From the NCBI RefSeq assembly GCF_910592395.1, contig NC_088322.1, positions 16,053,431-16,117,430 on the forward strand: a stretch of 64,000 nt of DNA, given 5' to 3'. Of the stretch, positions 21,601 through 36,500 are shown in pieces. This stretch comes from Lineus longissimus. Taxonomy: Eukaryota > Nemertea > Pilidiophora > Heteronemertea > Lineidae. The position numbers and the translations under genes were made by a program. The notes under the pieces were generated by a model that was not told where the DNA came from, ran no database searches, and saw only the letters and a list, made by a program, of their open reading frames with translations. The first letter of the stretch is position 1. The number at the start of each line of letters is the position of its first letter.

Positions 21601-24599
21601 CTGGAACAATATCTCCTTTAACATCTTATAGAATTTCAAAACCATGAAACAATCTCCGACCCTGAGGACTTGAGGGGAAACCATGGATCATGGGAAGTTT
21701 GGACAAAACATCATTCTTGAAATAAAAAATCCACAAAATTTGTTACATACTATAAATTCATGCCAAACTACCTGCTATAATCCTAAAAATAGTAATATCT
21801 CCACCGGAAATGCAAAAGTCACAGGGGTTAATAGTCAGCATTCACAAACTACAGCCCATCTCACCCTTCACAATTAGGCAAGTCACTGATTGACAAATTG
21901 ACAGGTGTCAATCAAATTTAACAACAGCCATGGCAGTTAATCCAATATTAAACCAACTATTTACCTTCCCCAAACCTGTTGACACTCTTGGAGCAGCAGG
22001 CCTCAGCAGATGATGTCATTTTGTCAGTCGAAGAGACACATATGGTCCTTATTGTTTACATCAGCATGAACACACGAGCAATGACTGATGTGTAAACCAC
22101 CTACCATGGCTGTTTGGCGAGACAGGCCCTATCATTCATATTCAAGACATAATTCATTAAATTCTAAATCATCTATTTACAATCAGCCATTTTGATGAGT
22201 AGACAGAAAACTGAAGATTTTATAAAAACAAATATGAAAGTTTTGAGTTGAGGTTGTTGAGGTAGAAAATGTCACAATGTCAGACCTTGACCTACATAAA
22301 TTCTTTTTTGATTGGTCGATTCAAGACTGAAGACCTCCTCTACACATCTAGAACTGTGGTCAGCCATCCACATAGTCATCACTCAGATTACACAACATAA
22401 TCGGTGAAGACAGGTCTGTAGCTGAATTCAAACATTGGCCCGACGCCAGCTCCAATAACTGGCCTCTCCATTTCAGTCTCACATGATGCTATTACATTTA
22501 TACAACACAAATTCCTTGTTTTTTGAAAGACATACAGAAGGAAATACCTGAGGTTACATTCATTAGACCAACTAGATTCTTGAAGTGAGGATCAACCCCC
22601 ATGACAGGGTCTGTAACAGCATCTGACCCACGACTGGTGCAACAGCTTATCTTGGTAACGTTATCACAACTCCTATATAATAATATCATTTATTCAACAA
22701 TCACCGGCAGCCAATCAAAATAATCGAAGCAAAAAAATGACTGAACTAGATTATTATAGGACAAGAGCAGATGTGCAACATGGTCAAGGAATAGTTCCCC
22801 ACTATAGAGCCAGGAGGCACCACCAGTTAGCAGCTTATCTCCAAACAATTGGGAAATGTAAACAGAACCTTTGTTGCTCAACCTATGAAGTTGATATTGA
22901 CTTAGCAGCAAGGGATAAACAATGATGGGGTACACCAAACAGGAATATCACTGCTCTTTCAGAAATCTTGTTTTCTTTTGTGATACGTCACAACCCCGAA
23001 AGTAAAAAAATCCCACATTTTAAAAGTGGATTTACTCCGAGTGTATAATTCATATGAAGACAATATACCGGGACGATCAATGCATTCGTTTCTAAACCTA
23101 CGCAATATAAAGTATACAATTCACTACATACTGTTCATTCATATAAAACCAGGGCGTGTTATACCCTGAACTTCATCTAAATACACCTATGCTCTGGCAG
23201 TAGGTTTGTGCAGTCAGGCATAACATCATTATCTTCCTATTGAAGTTTATGACTTGATGTCCCTTCAAATGAATTTGTAATCTAGAAAGCCTGAGCTCGA
23301 GCTGATGAGGATCATGTCACATGACCAAATCAAATCTTTGAATCGAGCGGACTAAACACTTGCAATTCATCATTCAATTACGCTGCCTCAATAAAAGAAG
23401 GCCATTTATAAAAACATTTTCACCGCAGACATAAACATTCGAGAGCTCTTTTTGAATAAGTTAGAAGCATTTACATCGCACACAGCAAATGCGTCAAGAA
23501 GCATGTCATTATGAGCCTAGAAAGCAGCAAATATTACAAAAGTAGCATTTTGAGATTTCACCTTTAAAGAGCATTCCAGTGAATGGTTATGTCAGGAGAT
23601 TTTTACAAATCTTTTCTGAAGAATTGTCCCACGGCTGGGTATCGACACAAGCCTCTTTAAAGTTAACTCTTGTGGTGTGTTCGATATATACATTGTTATA
23701 ATGTTTCTATATACATGTCATTCCAGTAGAAATAAATGCCCAATGAAATTACTACATGTACTACATTCACATGGTCGGCCCTGAAGGGGCAGGTTTTACA
23801 CCTGTAAGGAGTCGAGCAGACGGACGGGACTTAGACAGATACAGCAATCAAGGTGTGTGTATCAACAGCATAGAGCAGGAGTCATTCAGCCGACTGGCAA
23901 ACCTGGCTTGTTGACATCATGAGGTATTCTTGATCTCACAGACTACTTGGGCTATTGGAGTTCGGAAATGACACCGACATTCCTCAGACATAAACATGTC
24001 AACATCCCTTAGAGCCACTATTGCCATGGCACTGTCCTTCTGTGAGACATGTAGGAACTTGAGGAGAACATGCAACCTTAGCCACATTGTAGTCTAATAT
24101 CAAATATAGTAAGTCCCATCTCATGGCTTTCTTTCCCATTTTCAAACATATTATGCGCACAAATGGCCTCAGGTAATACATTTTATAAAGTCTCTAACGT
24201 AAAATCGTTAATAATGCAAAGTCTTTAACACGCACATCTCTTTCAGTCTTTGCAAACTTGGAGTCTGTCCATTGATCCCCAGCGAGAAACTTCCAATTCC
24301 TTGGCCATTTCAAAATGGTTGGTCGAACTTCACTTTTAGGATGAACGTCTGCAAGAAGTAGCAGCCATTTATTTCAAAGTTGTGGCCTGTCACCAATGAA
24401 AGTGCTCGGCCATATTCCAGACTTCAAGTAATGTTCACACACGTTCCTAGCTGAACCAAATATGAAAGGAACCTTTTCCACTTTCTCATCAAGCGTCAAA
24501 TCAGACTAACACCACTCCAGCATATCACCGGATGTTCGCAATCCCAGCATTGCTTTGTCTCTTCAGCATATATCACGGTCAAACGTGGCCAGGCAGCGG
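18608..24599. other. ASB8 3' UTR, intergenic DNA and RAR 3' UTR
   Basis: The left part is the ASB8 3' UTR; no clear AATAAA was found. The right part is the RAR 3' UTR, transcribed leftwards. Candidate minus-strand poly(A) signals (TTTATT on plus) occur near 22689, 21364 and 20424, so the RAR 3' UTR may be kilobases long. No exon, RNA gene or repeat array was recognised in this 6 kb. Confidence 0.5.
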
Positions 24600-27500
24600 T
24601 TACAGTTGCGTCATCTGTTCCTGTTTAACCGGGATTGGCGGGATTTGTACATTCTCTTTCCGATCGAGCATCTCGCGTATGAGAGGTGACATCTCATTCT
24701 GCATGCTCAATACTGTCTTAGCACCTGGAGAACAGAAAGACAGTTTAATACTGCACGACCCAAATCATCATTGTCATCAATTCAGTATCATGGTCATAGT
24801 TAGATACCAAGTTAAATTGATTAAATCATACCTTGTGATTGTTGACCTTCTGAGCCACCAATCTAACAGAAGTAAGAAAGGGAAGTTCCTTGTCCCAGGA
24901 CCCCCCGTCACCTCACAAGAAGACCATATGACTCACCTGCAACACTTATACTACGAAGATCTGTCAACTTCATGAGAACTTTAGCGAATATATGTGACTG
25001 TCGTGGATGTTGTTGTTTGACGTAATGATTGAGCGCCGCCAGGATCGGTTCTTGCATATGTTCAATCCGCTCACTCGATTCAAGTCCCGACCGATCTGAA
25101 AGCAATCATCGTCATTTAGCTCTTATATCTCAGCAGACTTTACATCACTTCTTAAGTCTGTAAATGATAGCATTATCGTGGAATCACTACAGTGGGCCAT
25201 TCTGCGACATGGGTGAGAGATGGAACACCAAAACAGGGATCGGACCATCATCTCTTCATCCAAGTGTTGAGGGTGTGAAGACTCTTGGTGCTCAATGGCC
25301 GAGTTGTGTTGTACGAGTTAGTCTTGATACCCCAGTGTACCTTCCCAGGGTGCAAGACACTGCCACAAATTCAGGTCTGCATCTTATCTGCCAAACTCAC
25401 CTCCACTTATTAAACAAACAGCCGACAATAACGCATACTCTGTATCATCCACGTTTAACTGTTTCATGGAGGCAGCGAAGTTAAAGATGGTCTCCGTGAT
25501 GACACCAAACCCACCACACTGGAGCTGCTCTCTGTTGAGAGTCAAACCATTTGAGAAGGAGATGGTGCTGTCTACTTCATTGAACCGGGAACTAAGACGC
25601 AAAATCTGGAGAAGACAAATTCAGAATTTATAAGTTGTAAGTTAAAGTCTGCATGGCTAACTCCAAAAGCAAGTTAGGTGATAACTGCCATTATACATGT
25701 GGTCCTCTTCTGCAGAACAGCTGGCTAAAGCACGGCAGAGAAGTCCAGTCGATTTCAGCTTCAAAGTGCCATTCTGGTTATTTGGCTTTGAGGGGAGGTA
25801 GTGCACTGAGCAGGGTTTCACTTGAATGTTAGTTGCCAGAGCCTAGAAGCTCTTTAAGCTCAAGCTTAACCCAGATTCCTCAGCATTGAGTGACCAGGAG
25901 CAATACTCTTCTTGGATGGGATTGAAACATCGTTTGTTGGTTTGTGATGGGATGTTCATCCAATACTTACTATTATTTCTAAACAAGCAGACTTGAGTAA
26001 AGTGATCTGATCTGAGTTGCTGAGACTCAAGAAACCGGGCACTCGCTTGGCAAAGTTCACAATACACACAATGCCAGCAGTTGACAATTCGTAGACTCTC
26101 TCCCATAGGATTAACTCATCACCTTCCTGGAGTGGACCCTGTCAAATAAGATGTGACGGTTGATAACGACTTTCACTGATCATGTTGGTGATGACAGCCA
26201 CTGTAACTATCAGATCAGCGGACACAAGGCCCATTTGAGCTCGTGGCACCCAGACTGGGGTTTGACCCCACGACCCTCGGTTTTACAAGTCATGATGGGA
26301 TCTCTCTTTAAGCTTGGCATTGACATGCGACCACAACCACTGCGTCACGAGTCTGACACTCGATCTCTCAAATTTTTCTTGTAAAACATCAAACCCTCCT
26401 ATGACCTGAACACATCAAATGATTTTCTATTTTCTCGTGGGAATGGCAGCAGAAATTGGTCGTACTTATGGTCAGGATGGATTGATGAAGGCCTATTAAG
26501 GGTTTGATTGCTCTGACATGCTCGATATGGGTAAATCATTTGTGATTAGGTAACGTTCATGTCCAAACTTGTCAAGAGGCAGACTGGTCTCATACATTCA
26601 TAGTGTTATCAACGCTTGTCTATAGGTCCTCCTAGGGCAAATATGACCATCAGACCTGTGTTGTCAGTGATGCTAGTAACGCTTGTCTATAGGTCCTCCT
26701 AGGGCAAATATGACCATCAGACCTGTGTTGTCAGTGATGCTAGTAACGCTTGTCTATAGGTCCTCCTAGGGCAAATACAACCATCAGACCTGTGTTGTCA
26801 GTGATGCTAGTTCCCTCAAATATCCCTAACTACCCAGCATGACAGCCATTTCAAAAAGAAGACAGTAAGATTCATGTGATGTGTGCCCTTCCACTTACCA
26901 GGTTATACCTCTCATCGTTACATTCCATCGGAAACGTCTCCGTGTGAGCCTGCTCCAATATGCTAATGAGCCCAAGTTCGTCCTCCGTCAGATCCTCAAC
27001 TGAATGTGACGACGCACATGAGTCGGGCTTTTGTTTTCGTTTCTTGTTTCTGTCATTTCGCACGGCTGGAAAAGACGTGAAGTCCACATGAGGTAAATCA
27101 TTGGCACTGAATGAGTTTCATCCAGACTTCCATTAAAACACAATATTTCCCGTTGTGTAAAGACACACTTTCAACCATGCTGTTATATTGACAGATATAC
27201 AAATACTATAAATGCCAAGTTTCAGGGAATTTGCATGCACAATAACTGCACCATGACAATGCTTCGTTTGAGCAAACTGCAAAAATCCACATAGAAAGGC
27301 ACAGACGACGGTGTGTACCTTTTTTTTCAGAAGTCGTAGGGCACCTACCATCTTTGGACATCCCCTTGGCAAAGCATTTCATGAGGCGACAATACTGACA
27401 GCGATTACGTGTCACCTTGTTGATGACACACGTCTTCTCCTTGTGGCACGTATACTGCATATTCTTCTGAACACTTCGACGGAAAAAACCCTGCAGAGTA

Positions 27501-30500
27501 AACGGGAATATGTCATAGGGATCCCGAGCTGTCAGCAAGGGGAATATGTCATAGGGATCCCGAGCTGTCAGCAAGGGGAATATGTCATAGGGATACCGAG
27601 CTGTCAGCAAGGGGAATATGTCATAGGGATCCCGAGCTGTCAGCAAGGGGAATATGTCATAGGGATCCCGAGCTGTCAGCAAGGGGAATATTTCATAGGG
27701 ATCCTGAGCTGTCAGCAAGGGGAGAAATGTAAGAAAGAGTAACTAGAGGCCTAAGGGTCTGGCACTCAGCTGGTGTATTTAACGTGGCTGATAGAAAAAG
27801 GAACGAACTAGACTCCAACTGGTCTCATCAGTGAACCATCTTCAGGACACCACAGCCTGCCCTACGCACTATCAACATATTCCAGAATTACATCCGACAA
27901 AACATAAATATAGATGGTAAGCATATGCCGAATCTCTTACCTTGCATCCCTCACATGAACTGACTCCATAATGATATCCTGATGAGCGGTCATTGCAGAC
28001 GACACACGGCTTGTAGACTCGGGGTGGAGGAGGGGGTGAGCCCGTTGGACTCAAGTCTGTGAAGCCACCAGGGCTGTGGAGGCGAGTGCCGTTGCTGTAC
28101 ATCCCCCCACATGGTGCACCATACATGTGTGCTGCTGAAACGACACAGAGCAATGCGATATTAGCCAAAAATAGAATTTGAAGTTTAATCTCTGAAATGC
28201 AGGTGAAAGAAGGAATGGTCTAACAAAAGCAATCACTCAAGCACGGGTCTAATGTCTCGAGTCAGATCTACTCATTTCCAGGAAAAGAGGCTCATGAGAC
28301 CTTGAACCTGTCGGTCATTTTATAACATTTCAAACATCACCATATCAATATTTATTGCAGGTCATTGCCAACACAACATTATGCCATCGATCTCATGTGA
28401 AACGGTAATATGTGGTAACACCAGGGAGATATATTCAATGCTATTACAGCCAATTGCTATTACCACAGGTTGCTATTCAAATTGACACATTTGCTGTCCC
28501 AGCCAGATGACGGTACACTGGTTCACTTCACACTTGACTGAGCCAGGACAGCAACACAGATGTGTACAGTTTTGTGGAGGAGATAGCAAGCATTTCATAA
28601 CTGTTATCGTACTGATGGCGATAGTAAGTAAGTAAGGAACCATAATACCAAAAACTGCTGGAAAATGGACTTTGATATTGGTGCAATTATGTAATAGAAC
28701 TGACTGAAATGACTGGACCAATCATCAGTGTCCACGGCCACAGTCTGACAATGTCATTGATCATAATCAAGTGGACGGAACAATTATCAACTGAAATATC
28801 CCAAACATAATCAACTTTGAAACTAATCACCAGGAAATGGACAACATTTGTTTGATTCAGTAATAACACATCCGATTCAGAATGAACCAATATGTCCATT
28901 CAACACAACAGCTTGAAATGAGCTTATGTTGGTAAAGCCATGAATGGGAGATTCAAGGTCAGTGATTATACGTGATGTTAATGGTGGGCTAGACTTGTTT
29001 GCTTCATCAGGAAGGGACAGCCAGGAACACAAACAGATCCATGATGAGAGCTGCTCAAAATCAGATCACCTTTTTTCTGTTTGAAGCAAGTGTAGCTTTC
29101 AAAAGGATTTGTCTGAGATCATTGAGTCATTCTGACCTTGATTGAGCATAAACTCATCCACATCCTGTTCTGGAAATGCTCTGGTTGACGAGAAGTAAAC
29201 AACTTCTTTCATTGGAGAACATGTCCAACATGACCATGGAAAAGGGTGGACTAATGTTCTCAGTTGACCAGATCAAGTGCTTTTATCAATGAGTCGAGCC
29301 TTCAAATACTCCACCAGGAAGACCCAAAAATCTGCTCGCATAAAGGGTGCTTTCCTTCTGAACCTTCAACAGTTGTTCCTGCTCGAATAAAGGGTGCTTT
29401 CCTTCTGAACCTTCAACAGTTGTACCTGCTCGAATAAAGGGTGCTTTCCCTCTGAACCTTCAACAGTTGTACCTGTCACTACTTCTCTCATCGAGAGTGT
29501 GGTAACCTTGCTTGAGAGGAAACATCAACAAGATGAAAGAATAAAAACATCTGGTCAATACTGACCAGGTAGGTGGGAGGTAAACACGTCTACATACTAA
29601 CAGCATGCAGACACAGGACTGGCTAGAAATATGTGAGCAATGCACTTCCCTGAAGCAGATATCAACAGAGTAAATGCCATGTTGGTTCATTTACACTGTT
29701 TACACTGGGGGAACTTGGTTGCTTGAATTACTAAAGGCTGTCAATAAGTTACCCTTCTCACTCAAGAACATATCAAGAACATGTACTCCTTGATGAGAGG
29801 TTTTTGACAATTCTTAGATATTCTCATAATCATGCTGTTTCTTGGTAACATCATCTCAAGTTATCACCAATCATCAAGCAGAAATAATGCCACAACATAA
29901 TATGTGATAGCGGATGTATGATGATACACCACCCAGCATCCCAAACAATAGAGATGAGAACTTTTGGACAACTGAAATGGTTTTGGACAATGCTGTAAAA
30001 AAGATTTGCAATCTGGGGTCCCAAAATTTCAAAGAGTCTCATTTTGCCCCCCCCCCCCCCGACCAAAACGTCAGCTACCCTCCCCCCCCCCGCCCTGGCA
30101 GTTCATTTGTAGTACTCACCCACTAAATGATCCAAACAGAAGAATGACCAGCAACCAACAATAGATGCTGACAAACTAATTGAGGTCAGATTACATAATC
30201 AACAATACATACCATGACAATGAATCTGAAGAGGCTGCTCAAAATTCAACATTTCTGATCCAAAATATCACAGAAAATTCAAATGTCCTGTATCGCTATC
30301 GCTATGCCATCAAGCCAGTCCACACAAGCTCCTCTACCATAGAACGACCCAGTTACTAATACGCATGCATACTCTCTGAATGACATAACAGTCGAGACAT
30401 GACTTGCAAGGAACATAATAGCTGGCATTCCTGGCGAATATAATCAATCCTCGCACTCAATAGAATCAGTAGGCCCCCTATTGTTCGCCTGGTATTCACA

Positions 30501-33500
30501 AAGCATGAAATAAGTGGTGGATGATATGGAGATGTGAAAAGCAATGGTTTCTGTCCAATGAAGTCATCGCTACCAGTTGAGTCATGCTCGGCAAATCTAT
30601 GAGGCCGGTAAAGCTCTACAGGGTGGTGCCATGACTTGAGAGTTGGTAAAATGCTCAGTCTTTAACTGGTGAGATTGTCAGGTTGAGGTTCAACTGAGCA
30701 CGTGTTATTTCTTGAGTGTATCGATTGTAGCTGCATTTTTGGGCAAAACTGACAGTCTAGAATGTTGAGTACCAAAACAGGCAGACAATATGTACAAGAT
30801 GAAATCACCTTCAATCCTGACAACAAATATGTCCAGCTCTCTGAAAGCTCAGGAGGGAACACTTACTTTACAGGCTCTATTGAACTTCCATACACCCATG
30901 CATGCTCCATCCAAATATTAGGTAACAATCAGAGAGAGATGTGCATAACAAAATGTAACTGTGATGATGAAATGTTAATGTGCCATATTATCAGGTTATA
31001 CTGGGTGTTAGAAGCCTAGTTTCCCTTTAAAAGAAGCTGGCAGAAAAACATGTTTTGTCACTCAGATAAACATGTGAATGTGATTTCTTTCTCGATTCAA
31101 ATGCTGGTATGGGCCATTTTCAGCAAAGTGTGCAATTTAGAGGTAAAAAGTGTATTATCACATAAAAGCCATTTAAACAAAAATAAACACCCAGAGGTAA
31201 ATTATTTTGTTGGAAAATACATTTTTCAACTTTAAAAAAATTGTTTGGTCAAGTTTACGTGAAAATACATCAATATGGGACGGTTTTTATGATCGAAATG
31301 TCCATTTTGTTACCCGTATTTAGTTGGGTCACTTTTACTAGAGATGATTTTTCTCACTTCTCTGTGAATCTTTTCAATACAAAACTTTATATAAGTTTTA
31401 TTGTAATGTTAAGCTGCATAAAACACATTCTGCTCTCCTTTTCCCAGTTTTCTTCCAGAAATATTAGTCTGAAAACCTATGTCGCAAATTTGAGTTGGTC
31501 AATGTCTTTTTTGTTACCATCATTACAGTTTGAGGAAAATAATTAAAATAATGTTCAATAGATGTCACCAGTGTTGGTTTCTGAAAGTACCAGGATGTAA
31601 GTAATCCATTTTGGCTCCATTTTTGAAATTCAGAAAGCTGTTGGGAGGAGAAAATAGCTTGGTAAGTTTTTCAAACTGATGTGTCTCACAAATAGAACGT
31701 CTTTTTTGTTACTGCAAAACAGAGGAGGATACCAAGAAGAATCTGAAACAGTAACCTGGATGGTGTAACTGACACAGTTTGCCATAATTAAAGGCATGTT
31801 TGTGTCTACATTTTCTACAGGGTTCCCCAAAAAACTTTTGGGTGTGTCTTTCTTGTTACCATAACTTGTCTTTCTTGTTACTCTCATGGGGTAACATAAA
31901 AGACCAACTAGTAACATCAAAGACAAATTTGGGTAAAGAGGCTAGATCGTTTAACCCACTCATTCCTTTTAGTGGAGCAGGCCTAAAAAAAGAGCAAGAG
32001 AGGGGAGCTGGGTAGGTTACCAGAGGTACCTAGGTAGGTACCTACTCCTACCTACTGCCTCGGTACAGACCCTGCCCAAATTTTTACCTCTCTCCCCACA
32101 ACCCACCCATAGCTACCCAAGCCAAAAGGAACCCCACTCCAGCTCCCCCTCTACCTACCTACCCGTTTGCCCTTACTAGGCCTCCCCGAATTTCACCACC
32201 CCTAGAGTCTGCCCCGCCCCTGCCAGTGCCCGACCTTTTTTTATGACAATGGGACCCCCACCCCAGACCCACTGCTGCCACCAAACTGATGAAGATGTGA
32301 CATAATAGGCCCACCATAGAAATTCTGTTCTCTTCAAAACACACAGTCCCATTTCACCCTTTTTATCTAAAATATATAAAAATAAAAAACTGATTTTTTT
32401 CAGTTTGTGGCTGGGACCAGATTAGTGGTGTGAAGATGCCCCCTAAAAAAAAGACGAAGACCCAGATGATGAGGGCCCTTAGGGCCAAAAGAAAGCAAGA
32501 AGATCCACAGGCATATGCTGCATCTCTAGAAAAACAGAGAGCTTAGTAAGTAAACAAGAGGCAGTTTCATTTTCCAGGGGAGTGTATGATAGTTAGCAGG
32601 GGAGGGGCAAAAGCTGAAGTTTTGCCCCTGTTTTCAGTACCGATCTGAAAAATGTCTTTCTAAAGAAATTCTCTTGCTGCCTAAAGTTGATGATTGAAGT
32701 AGGGGTTGATGTCCGTGTAGTAACTGGTGTTGATAGTGTGTCTTATTTTTCAGTAAGAATAGTTTTTCTTTTCTTCAGCTACCGCAAATGCAAGGCTGAA
32801 GGAAAGGTGAAAACAATCAGTGATCTTCAACCACGAGAACAGCGATCACTGCGACATAAATGGAGAAAAGAAAAACGTGAACAGAGAAGGGAAGCCAAAC
32901 AAGCTTGTGAACGTCGGAAGGCACTCCTCACCCCTCCTTCAACCCCAGCTGGTGCTGTCACACCAGGCCAAGTTCCTTCTCACCAAAAAATTGCAGGTCG
33001 AAAGAAACTGCGGAGAGAGTCGAAAAAGGCGTACCGCACGATCAAAGCCCAGAAGGAAGAAATAAAACGACTGAAAGCAGAAATGGCAAAGCTAAGGCGA
33101 AAAAACAAAACACTTCCCATGGATACAGAAATACAGGCAAGTGGTACATGCACTCATGCTGGTGTTCCTGCATCCCCGGCAACTAAAGCTGAGCAACTTG
33201 TCAAAACAGGGGATAAAGACGAGATAAAAAAGCAGCTGACCTTTGGATTTGTTGTCCAAAGTGGAATCAAGAATAACAGAAATGAAGGTAACTCCAGGAG
33301 TAGGAAAAAGAAGAATGTTATTGTTGACTGTGCAAAGAAACTCTTGAAAAAGTATCGCATGATTGAAAAGGCGGAAAAGGAACTGTCAGTGTCAAGGCGA
33401 CAGCTCCGAAAAAGAAGAAATGAAATCAATGAATCATTACATTTGAATGAGGGACACCTCAAACCCCCTTCTGCCATCACTAAACTGGTCATTGATTTTT

Positions 33501-36500
33501 TCCATAGGGATGATGTTAGTAGGCCTGCATCTGGCAAAAGGGAAACAATTACACTAAAGAAGGAGAAAAGACAAAAGCGCTACCAGTGTGACACGCTGAA
33601 AAACTTGAGGTTTAAGTTTCTTGCAGAAAACCCGAATCTCTGCATTTCGTACACATCTTTCACAAGGCTACGGCCTTTTTATGTGGTACCTCCAAATTTG
33701 AAAGCAAGGAATACCACAGCTTGTAAATTGCATGCAAACTGCGAGCTGCTAGCCAACAAGCTCTGGCAGTTGAAAATTCTGAAAACTGACAACATCCATG
33801 ACATTGTCGAATCTATTGTCTGTTCTCCTTCTGAGCTCAAATGCATGTATTTGAAATGTGAAAGCTGTAAAGATGGAATGAGGAACATCTACACTGACCT
33901 AGTACCTCAGTCATTTCCTGATCCCATTGATTATTATCAATGGCAAAGCAAGACAGAAATACGATCCACCACCAAGGGTCAGGAAATCAGTGTGAATGTT
34001 CACTGTAAGGATTTGCTGCATGATACTGTTAAAAATGTATGTGATTTATTTGAAACGAAGCTCAAGGAACTCATGCCTCATCAGTTTAGGGTGCACCACC
34101 AGTACAGTCAGATCAGGAATCTCAGAAGTTCAATTACACCTGATGAGTGTGTGCTTCAGGTTGATTTCTCTGAAAATTATGAATGTAAACTGTCGAAGGA
34201 AATAATGAGCATGCACTTTGGTGCTTCAAAAAGACAAATTTCATTGCATACCTGTCATGTAGCATTTCATAATTCAGTCAAGTGTTATTGTACACTGAGT
34301 TCTGACACACGACATGGGGCAGCCCCAATTTGGGCCCATATGAATCCAGTCCTCAATGACATTAGGGCAAGAGGTGTTAAGAAACTTCACTTTGTATCTG
34401 ACGGACCAACCAGTCAATACAGAAATAGAACAAATTTCTGTCTACTGAGTAACATTCCATTCCATCTTGGATTCGAATTTGTTTCATGGAACTTCCTAGA
34501 GAGTGGTCATGGCAAGGGTCCGGCAGATGGTGTTGGGGCAACCATTAAAAATGCTGCAGATCGTGCGGTAGCATATGGTAGGGATGTATCAGACCTGGAA
34601 AGCATGCTCAAAGAGTTAGATGGTAATTTGAATGTCAAGTTGTTTGTTGTCACTACGGAAGACATGTCTGGTGTTGAGTCAAGTTTAGATGGAATTGAGA
34701 ATGAGATCAAATCTGTCAAAGGAACCCTTAAAATACACCAAATTCATGTCGCATCTCCTGGTTGCTTCAGACATCGCACCCTGTCGTGTTACTGCAAGGG
34801 GTCTTGTGGTGTATGTACCTGCCATTCACCTGAACAAATTGAGTTCCCAATAATTCCAAACAGCAGCCAGCATAGCTCAACAGCAATAGAAAAGATAGAA
34901 GCCCAGCTTAGTATGGTGCAGAAGAATCTGTTTGAGAAGCGTTTGATAGAAGGGTTTGATGTTGTGGTTGATGACCTTTCCACTTTGTCTCCAGAACAAC
35001 AGCAGGAATATATGCTGTGGAAGGTTTGGCGTAGTGAAAAGGGCAACAACCACTGCACTGAAGTACCTGAGAATATTGAGACAACAGTAGTGAGTGAAGA
35101 AAAAGAGCCCAGTCATGCCAGTGAGTTAAGACTAGAAGAACAGAATTTCTATGCGGTCCTTTTCACACGGGGGCAAACCCGCAATTTCTACATTGGGAGG
35201 CTTATTGACATTTTGATTGATGAAGAAAATGTCAAAATCAAATTCCTGGAGCGTGTTGGCAGTCGCACCCAGCATACCTATGACTGGCCAAGGAGAGATG
35301 ATATTTTGACAGTTGAAAAAAAGTTCATAATTGATAAGGTAGTATTTGATGGCCCCCCACCTTTCACTCTTGACAGTGAATTAGCCACTGCTCTAACAAA
35401 GATGATGCTATCGATGGGAAAAGAAGCTATGTAACTGAGCCTGAGGTGTCGTACGATCATTGCATTGATGTAGAGTAGTTTCCAAGTTTTTCTGAACATG
35501 TTTAGTCTTTTATACTGTTCATGCTTAGTATAGTTCTTGTTCCTTTTTACTATACACTGATATTGCTCTAAAACTGGTCAGACGTGTGACAGAGAGAAGA
35601 GGCAATTTTTTTTAACCTGTTGATAAAAATAGTTTTAACTGTTATTTGGTTTTGTTTGGTTCATTGAAGAACTTGTTTTATTTTTTAAAAGGGTTTTTTT
35701 CTATTGTTAATTGTTATGTGAACTTTGGAAGTTGAAAATATTTTAAAACTTGTTAAATAAAAATTTATTAAAACGTCATTGTCATAGTTTGTCCTTCTTG
35801 TTACCATAATATGTTTTTTTTTGTTACTCGACAGACATAACGCATTTCCCCTTTAACAATTCAATATCTGTTCCTGAAACAAAGTGCAGTTTATCAGAAG
35901 CAATGTTTCTGAAATAGATAGAAAAGTTATTATTTCAGTTTTAACTATTTTAAGCATTTCGACCAAAAAATCATGGTAACAACAAAGACATGTCTTTCCT
36001 GTTACTTCGGTAACAAAAAAGACAACACATGAAATTTAAAAATGCATTTTCTTGTAATTAAGAATTGTTCTTGCTTTGCAACTTATTTAGTGTTCTTAGA
36101 AATTCACTAAATAAGCAAAATCAGGCCAAATTATCAGGAAAAAATAGGTTTGATTTCTGAAAAGTGTCTTTTATGTTACCGGTACACTTTGCTGAAAATC
36201 GCCCGTATATGTTGCATTTGATACCAAAGGCAAATGGTAACAAAGCTTATCAAATGGCTTCATTCACAGCCCCTAACGACACTCTCATAATCCAAGAACA
36301 TCCACAACAGTGTTTGACTACCTGGCATGTCTGCTTCTTTCAGCAATTCAATAATCTCTCCAACTGTTTTGATAGCCTTTCCCTACCATTTCATGTTGAT
36401 AATCACAATGTCATGAGTAAAGTCCCAAGTGTGAAGAATGGGGGGCATATGGCGGTCTTGATTAAAGTTTACTCAAGATAGCTATCGATTGAGTTTGTAA

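Larger units (their letters stand above)
31097..36221 (+). mobile_element. DNA transposon with an intact transposase, inside an RAR intron
   Basis: Imperfect inverted ends were found: tcaaatgc...attttcagcaaagtgt at 31097-31133 and its complement acactttgctgaaaat...gcatttga at 36182-36221. Weaker similarity extends outwards to GATAA motifs, so the true ends may be somewhat further out. Between the ends are one spliced transposase gene and clusters of a GTCTTTnTTGTTAC motif on both sides. No target-site duplication could be identified. The element is antisense to RAR. Confidence 0.7.

Noticed and set aside
26210-26300. Another SINE-like tRNA head
   Set aside because: Only a weak B-box-like gggtttgaccc is present; not enough to call.
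27206-27718. 170-codon minus frame containing part of the RAR zinc finger
   Set aside because: Only 27349-27490 is exon; the rest reads through the 36-bp minisatellite and intron.
32687-32778. First 31 codons of the 915-codon transposase frame
   Set aside because: They lie in an intron; the spliced start at 32436 gives a family-like basic N-terminus in phase.
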